Origin: Crotophaga sulcirostris
Taxonomy: Eukaryota; Chordata; Aves; Cuculiformes; Crotophagidae
Assembly (NCBI GenBank): GCA_013397455.1
Contig: VYZB01000030.1
Location: 1,458,334 to 1,522,333, forward strand
Length of the DNA stretch: 64,000 nucleotides
Direction: 5' to 3'
Of the stretch, positions 12,366-23,800 are shown piece by piece. The notes below the pieces were generated by a model. That model did not search any database. It was not told the DNA's origin and saw nothing but the letters and a program-made list of their open reading frames with translations. The position numbers and the translations under genes were made by a program. The first letter of the stretch is position 1, and every line of letters begins with the position of its first letter.

Positions 12366-13731
12366 CTCTTGATCATGTGCATATTGACGTTCACACTTTC
12401 TGCATTTCACTCATGCAAGCACTCACTCTGATTTCACATGCATTCTGTGGCATGCGTGCACCAACCGCAACGTATGCACCAGCTTTCTGCCAGTGGCTGC
12501 TCTGATGACTGCTGATGAGAAATAAAGTAGTAAAAATAAGCATTCTTATTGTCTGCTTCCTCTAACTTATTCTGGGTGGGATGCAGGAAAGAAACGCATG
12601 GTTTCACATCCCAACAGCATCTGCAATAACCAAAGACTTCAGAACTGTTCAGTTTTGAATCCTTGATATCTAATGATAAAAACCAAAACACAGTCCTGGA
12701 TTTCCCAAACATCACACCAAGGGACAACGCATTTGTCTTCATATGACAACATCATGTTAGCTGTCCTATTGCAATATGAGAGACACTGTCACAGCAGAGC
12801 AATTCTTAGTGAGGAGCAAGTCCAGGGAGGCACAGAGGCTGGAAAACGTACCACAACAGGCTTCTGGAACCAACAACTGTGGCTGGCCAACCATTTCAGA
12901 AAGCAGCCTGCATTTAATGTTGTGCTTCCTCTCTTCTAATGACAAACTACAGAAATGTGGCCACAGTTTTGTACAGTCAGGGAAATTAGAGCAGTCTGGG
13001 GTGTTTGGGGAATAGACCCCTCCACACATGGGATTTCCTGAAGCCTATGGTCATCCTAGGACAGAAATCTTCTCGGGGATGTACACAGGGATTAAAACAT
13101 TTTGAGTCATAGCCAGAGTCTGAATGAGCTAGTCAGTGTTGGGATGCTGAGCCAGCCATATCAGTATTTGCAGTGTTTAAAATTTAATGAAATTAATGAA
13201 AGATAACATCACAAATCTCTAGTCTTTATGGCTGCAAGACTTATCTTCTGAACATGACCACTGCAGCACTCCCCACATGAATGTGTTTGTGCACAGATCA
13301 AAGCAGCAGGTGTGGGTCTGAGCAGGTACAAAGCTGAAGGAGAAAGCAGTAGCAATGCCACCATGTAAATCGAGGTTCAGAAAAGAGTCCCAGTTACTCC
13401 TGAAAAAATGCAGAATTTTCCCTACTTGTCTGAAGACCAACAACCTATCCTGGTGCTTGAGAGGAACTTTTTCAGTGTCACTCTTGGTGAATGCTTCAAT
13501 ACTTGTATTTCTAGGAGAAACACAATGCTAAGAAAGATGAGAGGACAGGGTTGTGCATTGACGGAGCACCACCAGATGGAGAATTGTTCTGAAGGTGGGA
13601 ACTCACACAGGTTTTACCACTGCATCTTAGCATCACAAGATGTAACATAGTTGCATCGTGGAAAAATCATCCCCTCTGAGATCAGACTGGAGATCTCTCA
13701 CTCTGGCACATTGCATACAGAGAATGTAGGC

Positions 13732-13746
13732 AAAAAAAAAAAAAAA
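13732..13746 (+). repeat. Poly-A run (A15)
   Basis: Fifteen consecutive A residues follow GTAGGC and precede TGACAGCC. No SINE or processed-transcript body is recognisable upstream, so this is treated as a simple run. Confidence 0.9.
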
Positions 13747-16700
13747 TGACAGCCTTATTCTATTCTCTCCCCCTCATAGCACAGATTGTCTTGAGCATCC
13801 TGGGGTGCACCCAGCTGAGTCTTGGCTCCTGGCTTCCTCTCACTGTTCAGAAAAGTCTCCTGTGAAAACAGAGACATTGTTGAATATTCTCTGATTTGAT
13901 CTGGATGAAATCTCTCATCAGATCCTGCTGCTTTTCATGGCAAAATACCCACAGGCAACAGAGTCCAATTTTTACCCGTTCAGCTTCAGGCATAAATTTG
14001 CTGTTTTCAAAGTGGAGACAGCATCAGATGGCAGAGCAAAAGGGGGAAAAAAAAGTCCTTCACCAGCTGTGAAAACTGCCCTTTTAATTTTCATGAAAAG
14101 ATATGAGACAAGAACAAAAGAGATGTACTGCTGGCGGTTTCATTCCTCATTGGTGTTGTCGACAGCAAGCTTTTCCTCTCACCATTCAACTCTTAGATGT
14201 CATTAGCTGTTGGATCTCTTTTCAGCCTCCCTCCTTTCCCCTTGGTGAATTACGTCCTGCTAGATATCACCTTTTGAATTCACATTCGATTTTCGGGGCA
14301 AGTTTTATCTGTTCTACCTGTGACATGAAAATGGTTGTTTCCTCTTCCCCTACCCAGGTTCCTCTGTTGAGGTAAATCCTCTACCTGTTTCTGTTACTCC
14401 ACTTTGAGGTCTTGCTTCAGATGTTAGTCTTTCTGTTTTACATCTATACTGTATCTCATTAAAACTGTGCTTCGGTCCAGATTTCTCTTCATTACAACAG
14501 GCAGAGCTTATGGGAACACAGTTATAATGAGGGCAAAGAGTATGGCTCAAAACCAACTTCTAATAGATCATTAGCAAAAAAGACGAGTCACACACCACTG
14601 TTGTTTCCTCATTCCTTTTAGAGAAATGAGAACCATCCCCTTCCCAGCTTGTTGAGGTTATGAACATTTAGTCTTCAAAATCGAGGCAAAGCTGTCTTCT
14701 TCACTGAGAACTGTCGCGCAGTCTTAGAAGTGTCTTGGACTCCTATGTGCTGTGACAGTATCTGCAGATGTTCATGAGTCACTTAATGTGGTTTTTCTGT
14801 GCTCATTTATCACCTTCTCAGTGTTCCTACTACACCTGGGAAACAGACAGGGCAGTGCTACACATTGGCAACCCAGCTATGGATGCTCTCTTCTCCACTG
14901 CTTCAAGGTGAATCCAGTCCTGCTCAGTGTTGTCTCTCTGATATTCTGCTTCTGTTCACTCACATTTGCTTGGGTTGGTATGTCAGCCTGATCTAGATGT
15001 AGAGTACAGCTAAAACTCCAAATATTTGCCGGAATCTTGGTGGTGGACTGGTGATGTATTACACGCATGGAGAATGTCAGATTTCTCCTTTTTTTATGAA
15101 ATAGACAAAGCCAGAGGGAGGTGTTCAAGCTTGCAAATAAGCTTTAAAAGAGCCCAGCTTGTCTTTTGTCTTCTTGTTTTAGCTAACATCCAGCAGGAGC
15201 TGCTATATCCTTGAAAGTGTTATCAAGAGCCATTGGTTCTTTGAACTGTAAAGGAGCAGAGCTGAAGTCATTGCCTAGGACTTACCCTGCCCTTACGTGG
15301 GCAAGGTGGCTAAACACTATGTAAAAACTGTGAAAACCAAGCAAGGACCTTAGAATTTATGCCTTAGAATTTATTCATGTTGTTACATTGCTGAGACGTG
15401 TCTCAGGCTGAAGCAATTTACATTGTTAGATATCAGTGCACTAAAAGCTTAGGAGGAGCTTCATTGCATTGGCAGTCTGGCTCATGTATTCTTATTAGCT
15501 ATTCACAGTACCTATTAGAGAAAAAAGACTATCATCAGTGTTATTTAATGCTGAACTTTTGGCTCCACTGAGTGCAGGCTCAAAACGTACATTTTGACAG
15601 TTTCACAAGATGCTATGTCTCCTTTTAAGGGAATGCTGACATGAAGGCTGGCACTTCTGAATGGGTGATGTCTGGCGTTCAAAGGGCTGAAGAGTGATGA
15701 TGCTACAATTAAAGAGTGTCCCATTCTTGGGATTCTTCCTGGCATCATCAAGCAGGCTCAAAGTCCTGTGCTGCAGCTGCAGGGCAATTAGGGAACTGCT
15801 TGCTTTTGGGACTCCGCGTGTGGCTGATAGCTCTGCCCAGTTGAGATAGGAAGGTACCAACTCCCCTGGAGGAATATGGTCCTCAGTCAGAAGCAGGAAC
15901 ACAACTATATTTGAAAGCATTTTATTTTTAGCTTATCATTCATAATTTCGCTTGTGTACGTCACAGTGACTCATATTTTGTTCCTCCTTCCTCGAGCTGG
16001 TGCTTGCAGAGACAACATGATTCTTTGTTTAATGCATGGTCTCTCTGCTTGAGGGCTTGTTGTCACAGTGAGGTTTGGCAGTAACATAGGTTTCTGCTCA
16101 ACCAAACACTGTTTTGCTATGAGTCTTTGCATACATGTCTTCTTTTTTTTCCCTAAGAAATCTGGTTTTGGTAAAATGCAGATGTGGTAAATGCGTACGC
16201 ATTGGTCACATCCATCTAAAACAGGAAAGACCTCCAAATGGAAAAGGAGCTATTAACCCAACAGAGAAGACATCATCCCATGCATTAAATCTTGTTCCTC
16301 ACATCACTGCCAACTCTTTAGCAGATGTTCAGTTCAGATGATTCCCCAGAACATCTGTGCCATACCCTCTACCTGCTACAAGCCACAAAACATCCTTCTG
16401 CAAGACCTCGCAATAAACTTCAGACGCTGTGTAGAAAAGACAAAACCTTCATAACTGCAGTGTATTACAGTGAAAAATGGGAAAGATCGAAGGCAAAGAA
16501 AGGAGAAAACAGCTCCTAATAGTTACCTCATGCTTTCTACATGCACTGGTACTGACTTTTCCTAATGTAAAGCCGTGGCACTGTGCTAACAACTAGCACT
16601 TTTTGTTACCCTGAAGCTCATGGCTCACCTAAGCTTTCTCTGATCCCTCCAGTGAGCCATTAGAGCACCAACTGTTGTGAGGTTGTTTTAGCAACAGTTT

Positions 16701-18229
16701 GAAAAGTGATTTTTTTATGAGCTGTTTATTACTTTCTCAGATTTATTATGTTCCATTCAGACCAATGATGTGAAAAAAAAGAAAAAACTCTAACAAAAAC
16801 ATGAACAAAACAAAGCAAAAAAATTATTAATTCTTTCTTCCTTTTTTCTTTCCCCTGCACATTTGGAATAACCGTCAGAATGAGTTGAAATCAACATTGT
16901 CAAAGGCAATCATTGGTTGTGAATGTTTCAGACTTTAAGTATCTAAATGAAGGTTGATTTTTGGATCCATTCCTAGTGACTGCAAGGTGGTATCTGCTTC
17001 TTCTTCTCTTAGGAAGCTAGTTGTCTCTGGCTGGACATGTAGAAGAGTATATACCTTCCAAAGCAAAACATTTTCAAACTTTCAAGCATTTTCAGTGCTT
17101 GATGGTGCTGATGGGAACATTTCCATGGTCCAGACCTGAAGCACTACCATATGTTGCTCTAAGCAGAGGTTGTGGGAAAGATTTCCTCTCCAAGAATATG
17201 GGGCTATGCAATGTAATATCAAACCAATCTAGTCAGAAGCATCTCAGCTACATGGTAAAGAGGAGTTCTTTTGCCAATAGCACTAATCTCTGTAGTTGCA
17301 TTTGGGATAAAAGCTGGTCTGTTGACAAATTGAATCAGGCTTCTTTTCCCATTTGCCCTGCATTTTCCTCTAATGGTCCCAGTTGGATCAAGGCCACACA
17401 TTTTCAGCCAATTTCCAGTTTTTGCTGTGCTTTGGGAGTGATTGTTCAGGCAAATACATGTGCAAGGTAACTGGCCAGCTGGTCCCCTGACACAGCTGCA
17501 ACAAGCCCAGCACCCCTCCATCCTGGCCTCAGCAATGAGGGAGTTATCCCACTCCCCTTGACACCAGTGGGAGCCAATCTACTGATTGTAAAAAAGAAAA
17601 AAATCTCTGAGAATTGCAAGATAAGGCCCTAAGAAATCCAGTGAGATTGAAAAGTTGGACACCTGGCTGAACATTTTCACTTTCCCCTGATAATTACGAT
17701 GTACGATGGGAATGTGCAGCAATGAACAGAGCTCATACGAGCAGCCTCCTGCAGCAAGGATCAAGGTTGCAAGTCTTCGTAGAAGTAAATATACCCCCTG
17801 GTTGTGGGAGGCACCAAGATATCCCTCACACATCACTCCTTGTGGGTTTTTTGCCTTTTCTCTGGTTCATCCATTGACTAAAGAGGCCACATAGAATGAA
17901 CTCTCCTTCAGTCCTAAAAAATTGATTCTTTCAGGTTTAGCTGTGGCATCAAAAGAGAAATAAAGATCTTCAGTCTCCACTGTAATTAATACCCATCCAT
18001 CAGCTTTAAAATCACCTGTGTATAAGAAATGCAAGAAGCTAAACATCTTGCTGTTGAGCTTCTGCTAGTTGTCATCCAGGCAAGACAATTTATGACACCT
18101 TTTCTGAAAATCCTGTTGAGGGCTCATTCATGTAGTTCCGCTAAAGGCCAGGTGCAGCCCTGAGAATATGAGAATTCAGTGATTTGCCCTGCTGCCTTGT
18201 TACCCTGTGTGATCATTTCTGTTAAGTGT

Positions 18230-18600
18230 TCTTGTTTAATCATTTCCATGCATAAAGCCCAGGGTTCTCTTGTGTTTGTCTGTGTCATATTAATAAAGGT
18301 CCATTTGGGAGGATGCTGGGGGTGGAAATGATTTGACCAAGGTTAAGTAACAATTGTACAAAATTGTTTTGACATTATGTTAATGCCTGCTCGTGTATTA
18401 TCCCCAATTTAAAGTTAATCACCAAAATTACCATTGCAGTTCCCAAAATCTAATGAAATAAGATTTGTTGAGGTGTGAATAATACAGAAATTGAGACGCG
18501 CAGTCACTATAAAAAAAAAAGCCAAAATAAACTGCTAGATTTAACTCTCTGAGTGCTCATATAAACTGAGGTGTGCTCACAAATTATATCAGTCCTTTAA
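18230..18600. promoter_or_regulatory. AT-rich unique block, possible regulatory element
   Basis: This block lacks repeat signatures. It is dense in short transcription-factor-like words: TAATCATTT, TATTAATAAAG, a facing pair of AACAATT/AATTGTT, TTATGTTAATG and AAAGTTAATCACC. Such composition is typical of conserved non-coding enhancers, but conservation cannot be seen from one sequence. Inference only. Confidence 0.2.
18349..18368. promoter_or_regulatory. Inverted pair of SOX-like cores
   Basis: AACAATT at 18349-18355 and its exact reverse complement AATTGTT at 18362-18368 face each other across a 6-bp spacer. Facing ACAAT cores a few bases apart are a known arrangement for dimeric SOX-family binding. 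The inverted repeat is seen directly; binding is inference. Confidence 0.25.
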
Positions 18601-19049
18601 CACTTTGGAATTGTGCTGGTGACTGACTGGGGTCTGGAGCAAATCATCTGGTTCGTGTGTCTGTGTGTCTGCACAGGGCTCAGTGCAGCAGCATCCCGCT
18701 CCACGTTCCAGCTGCCCAGCCATGGCCAGAAATTTCAAGGTAATAAATATGAATTGATGCTTTAACGGACATTGGGTTTGATCATGACTTGGCTGTACTA
18801 GGATGAACATATCTGATCTGGGAAGATAAAGACAGATCACCACTATCATAAAAAGTATTCAAAAAAAGTGATTACCATAAATTCAAATAAGAAAGTTGTG
18901 GATAAATATTAGAACAAGGAATGCAAAGAGATGGAGGAGTCTATCTTCCTTTCGTGTTACACCCGAATGAATATGAAGAAAATGGAGGAGGAAGAAGGAG
19001 GAAATATCAGTACTGCATTTGACCCAAGGGCCCAGTCCACAGCCCACTG

Positions 19050-19103
19050 TTAGCTGATTTAAGAAAAAAAAGAATTAGAACTTTTTTTTTTTAAATCAGC
19101 TAA
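19050..19103. repeat. Near-perfect 23-bp inverted repeat with 8-nt loop
   Basis: The left arm 19050-19072 (TTAGCTGATTTAAG, then A8 and G) is the reverse complement of 19081-19103 at 22 of 23 positions. The single mismatch pairs 19063 with 19090. The loop is 19073-19080. Transcribed from either strand it would fold into a long A/U-rich hairpin. Flanking bases do not extend the arms. It could be a miniature inverted-repeat remnant, a small fold-back element or a hairpin RNA. The weak A:U composition of the stem argues against a typical microRNA precursor. Confidence 0.9.
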
Positions 19104-20439
19104 ATCCTTTCCCACTCAGAATCCTGGTACAGGAAGAATTGCAGCCAGTTTTGTGGATAACAAGTGCAATTTCAAATGTGGAAACAAGCTTGAAAGCAGC
19201 TGAAGACCTGATCCTCTGTATGCCTCAAAAAGCTACAGAATAGCTGCATTGTTGGCTTTAATAAATTCCCATGGATATTTCATATCCTTTCTATAGTGAT
19301 TTCATTCAGTTTCTTCCCTTACCAATGACTGTAAAATGACCCTTCTTCTGGACACTTTGGTGTTGGGACTTTTGCTATGACATCCAAAAAAGAGTGTTGT
19401 GATTCATGGATGTGAAGAATTAAAGATGCTTTTTTCTTGAATTCCTTAATGATTTTTTTTATAGTACAATGGAGCCAGATATCTGTCAGGACAAAACTGA
19501 TAGCAGCTCCCAGAAAAAAAAAGATAAAATTGCCCAGGCATAACATACTTCATGTGTACACTCTAGCTATGTTTCAAAAGGAAAACTAATAGAGTGAATT
19601 ATTCCATAAGTTACTGAAGTATGAAATAAACCCATTGCTACAGTGGCTAGGAAGGAGATAAATTTTAGAACTGCTGGTAAAACAGGGATACTTCCTTTCT
19701 CAACCTTCAAATTCAGGCTAAAAAAACCTGTGGCCTTTGTAGACTTTGTCTTCTCTCTGTTGCCTTATGACTACCATGAGAAAATTGAGATAGGGAACAT
19801 GTCTTCTTCTGGTTAAAATGGCACTAACGCCGAGCTACGTGTGACAATGTCACCCTCTTGTAGCTAGGAAAATAACTGCAAGTGTAAGTTTTGTAGTAGC
19901 ACAACCACCTGTGGTCAAATCAGACTGCCTGCAGTCAGTTCAGATCTTGGTAGCCCAGTAATCCCAGTTTGGGCTAATACTGGGATGGAAGTGCAAGAGT
20001 GGATTGCAGGCACAGCTAGGAGCTGTGTTCACAAGTGCAAAGTAAATATGAAACTACAGAACAGCAAACCAATTTAAAAATAAAAATAAATATCTTTGTA
20101 TCCCATTGCTGTTTCCACTTAGGCAGTAAGCAGGGATCAAAAGGAAAGAACCCAATAGTGCTTAGTAGAGATTGTGAATTAGCTGAGGGACTGGATATGT
20201 TAGAGGGAGCAGCTTCAGCAAAATAAAGGTCAAAACTGTTCTGCTGACCTTAATCCAAACATCATGCCACAGACATCAGGGGTAGTCTAGTGGATTTATT
20301 ATTTAAACTCCCCTTTTTTTCCATGTCACACAGTAACTATCCCACTGCAATCAAATATTTTTTGTGGACTGATAGAGAACAGTACTGGGGAAGAGCTAGG
20401 CTCTAATTGAGCTACTAGCCTAGTCAAATCTTTCTGTTT

Positions 20440-20810
20440 TCCAAGCTCATCCAAATAAAAATGCTCACTGGTTCTTAGTAATAGCTAATTAGGCAAGATT
20501 TAATACTTTGGGAACCCTTTGCTTTGTCCTTGATATGACCGTTTTGCTTTTAATTGGAGAAGGCTTTGTGGACAGACTGGTGCCTCCTCCGACATAATTT
20601 TTTGCCCTTCTCTGATTAACAATTGCAGCCCCATCAGCATTAACAAGTACTCAAAGTCATTAGCACTTTTGTTTTCTTGCAGAGGCTTCTGGGAGGTTAC
20701 TAAGAAACGGCATTTCTGTATTTATTCTGTATTATTTAGCATGCCTATAACTGAAATTAAAAGCTCTACCTTCTACGTAGAGTTAATTGCTTTTAAAGAT
20801 TGTCATCAGC
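20440..20810. promoter_or_regulatory. Unique block with homeodomain-type cores, possible regulatory element
   Basis: Contains TAATTA at 20486-20491, TAATTGG at 20551-20557, GATTAACAATTG near 20614 and GAGTTAATTGC near 20780, with no repeat signature. Clusters of such cores are common in developmental enhancers. They are also expected at some rate in AT-rich DNA, so the call is weak. Confidence 0.15.
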
Positions 20811-23800
20811 CAGTTACGGTACTCAGTCCCAAACTTCTCATGGCATCAGGCACAGAGAATCTGTTTCAGCTTTACCTTTGCACTAGTTGAGCAACCAGCC
20901 TTCAGGTTCTGTGGATGACTTTGGAGAGCCTCTTCCCACAGAAAAGAAATCATCTGCAAACTGGAACTCAGGCCAGCCTTACTGAATGCTTCACAAAACG
21001 CTCACTTAGCCTGGAGCTGAGATTTGTATTGTCTGAGCCAAACTTCAGGAGAGGCAGCAAGGGTTTCTAGTGTTGGGTGGATGCCAGACAGGTTGTGGAA
21101 GTTATGAGCAAGTGTTGTGGCCCGTTTCAGACACAGTTTTCAGAGACGCAGGCTTAGCAAAGTGGAAGCCCCAAGAACTGAAATTCTCATGTACAAATCT
21201 AAGAACTGAAATTATAGCTCTCACTGCTTTTTCCTTTGGGATCTGGCTGTTAGCTGAAGCCCATTTGCACACAACCTCAGGTCTGCAGATACCTCATAGA
21301 CTTCTGAGACAGAAGTCATTTCATTTCAACTTGTGATGATGATGCCTTAGAAACCATAAGGAGAAACTTCTGCTCACAGGTCTCCTTAGCTTTCTCTCCA
21401 AGTTACTTTCCAAACTTTATGGCTTCTCCAGAGACACTGGGCTGTTTTACTAATAGTTTCCAGCAGCAGCCAGCCTGAGAGTTGCCAGAACCACTGCCTA
21501 GTCCCCTATACACAAGGGTTAAATGTTGAGTTATGTCTCTGAACTATCGTGTGTTTGCTCTGCCCAAGCATTGAAATACTCTCCTGAGCTCTGTTGTCTC
21601 TTCTCCACCTTGTCCTGGACCCTCCTTAAAGTTGCTTAAAGGTTTGCCTGTAGGATCAAGGTCCTTCTGAATATGAAGTCATAAGGCATTGAGCACCTTG
21701 AAACCATGGGTACAGAGGGGCCAGGGAATTTACAGGTTCAGCCCTTACACAATGAGCCAGAGACTTTGTGAAAGAGTCTGGCAGGTTGGATGGAAGAAGG
21801 GAGCTTGGAAACATTGTCAGTCTTAAGATGCGTCCTGCTTTGTGTCGTTGTCCTAGTACTCTGCTCAGGGGAAAAAAAAGTTTATTCCCAATATAAATCT
21901 AGGATCAACAGTAAAAGACTCTTCATGCAGGATTTATGAACTCATTCTGCTTTGGTCCTCTTGCTCCAGGCTTTCTAAACAAGAGAGCTGTGTTGCTTGG
22001 CTGGCTGTGAGGTAAAGAGGTTAATACTGAAGACTACACAAGGTTCTGCAATTAGACAATTTCTTTGTAGCATAATGTAGGGGCCAAGATGACCTCAGAG
22101 GCCTTTTTGCTGTTGCAGAAACATATTGGACAAGTTTTCTCAGCAGCTGTGCATTAGTGTTCTGTATTAAATGGGCTGATTATAAATTACAACGGCTACC
22201 CAAAGATCTTCCCATCACTTTAGATTTCTTCACAGCAACTTTCTTTCTTTCCTTCTTTTCCCTTGCCTCCAAGGGCTGCTCTGCAAATATGTGCCATCCG
22301 GTGGGAAAGCAGATGGGGGGTAATAAAAGTTATGTTTATGGATTCATAGGAAGATTGCTCTGTCTTTTTTCTCAAAAATATTTTAAAAAGGACTTGCCTC
22401 ATATTTCTTTTCAGGAAAAGAAGTTTCAGGCTAGCAGTGCGGGAGTTACAGCCAAGCAATGATGAAGGTGTGCATACAACACAGTATCTGAAGAGAGATA
22501 GGAGAGACTTTTCAGAGCTCACGATACAGGTGGATTTTTATTATTATTATTGTTTTGCTGCACCTTAGGCTTTTTATTTACATTTTGGTTAATCCATCTC
22601 CCCTGTACTATCTCTCTTCACACAATACCAATTTCAGTACATGCTGTACTTCTGCTTGCTGGAATGAAGAGCTCATAGAAGAACTTTGGGGACAAGGGGC
22701 TAATTGCAGTCCTCTTGGCTGCCTGGGAGAGGGCACACAGCTGCTCAACTGGGACTTCCAGATTAGAAAAGCAGACCAGCTGCTGGGCATCAGTTCATCA
22801 CTCACCCCAGTTTCCCCTGCACACTGAAAAGACCCATGCAGAATAGTCTGTGTTTTACTGTTGCTGGGGTCAAGCCAGTGTTTTTTTTCGGTAGTGTTGC
22901 CCCCAAACTCTAGATAACTTCAGCTATAAGTTGTGTTGCTGGCCTTGATACCCTTTAAATAACTGCTTCATCTGTGTTGCCTGGTTTCGCTTTAGTGTTA
23001 TTTCAGGGAGAAGTTATGTGTGAAGGCTGTTGGTCTGGTGTGAGCAGCTAGCAAAAACTACTTTCTGATCAGATATGTTTATTTTTCCAATTGCTTTCTG
23101 GGGATAGCCAGAGCGTCCATGCTTTTCTAACTGAGGCGTAATTTTTCGCTGAGAAACAGATGTTCTTTCTCATAGAGGAAAAGGAGCACAAGCTCCTCTT
23201 CAGCTGTGTTATTGTACCCACGTTCTGTAATCGGTGGGTCTTATCCCCACTTTCAGTGTGGGCCCCAAAATTTTTTGAGTGGCACGATGAATTTTCTTGC
23301 AAGAATTTATGGCTCTACTTGCTCTATTGACTACCTGTTATGAACTCTTAGAAGTGGTCTGTGGATCCCAGGAGTCCTTAAGGGCCAGATTGAAAACGTA
23401 GTTTGCAATTGTTTGTGAGTAATGCTCAGAGTGCAAGTATTTTGGCTGACTTCTGAGCTTTGTCTCTTTCTCTTTTCTTCCCTTGTCCCCAGTGCCTGCA
23501 TCCATCTCAAGGGATCTGGTGACTCCCAGTCTAATTTTAAGCAGCTAAACCAAACTAATGTTTTACAGTGGAGCTGCATACTTTTTGGAGCCTGAAATAC
23601 AGCAACAGGTTTAGGCTTATACACACCAAAAGCACATTTGCTAACCTGGCTTTCATGCTTAATGTGAGCAGAAGAGCTGTTAGAATGAGGTCAGTGGCAC
23701 ATGGCACCTCTGAGTTGGCTGGGATGCAAGGGCATGAAAGCAGCCACCTGGTCTTAGGGAAAGGCATGGGAGTGGGGCTCTCCTAGCAGAAAAACACTGA

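Larger units (their letters stand above)
11232..18229. other. Non-coding unique sequence
   Basis: About 7 kb without a recognised gene. Apart from the AC-rich patch and A15 run listed separately, the sequence is unique. A GTAAGT on the minus strand at 15281-15286 lies just downstream (minus strand) of a short stretch open in only one frame. It is too weak to call an exon. Confidence 0.55.

Noticed and set aside
22230..22330. Long pyrimidine tract ending in CCAAG followed by an open frame
   Set aside because: AAG is a weak acceptor, and the GTAATAA downstream is a poor donor after a G-run.
23461..23600. Strong pyrimidine tract plus CAG with an open frame after it
   Set aside because: No donor and no recognisable product; similar tracts occur throughout the window.
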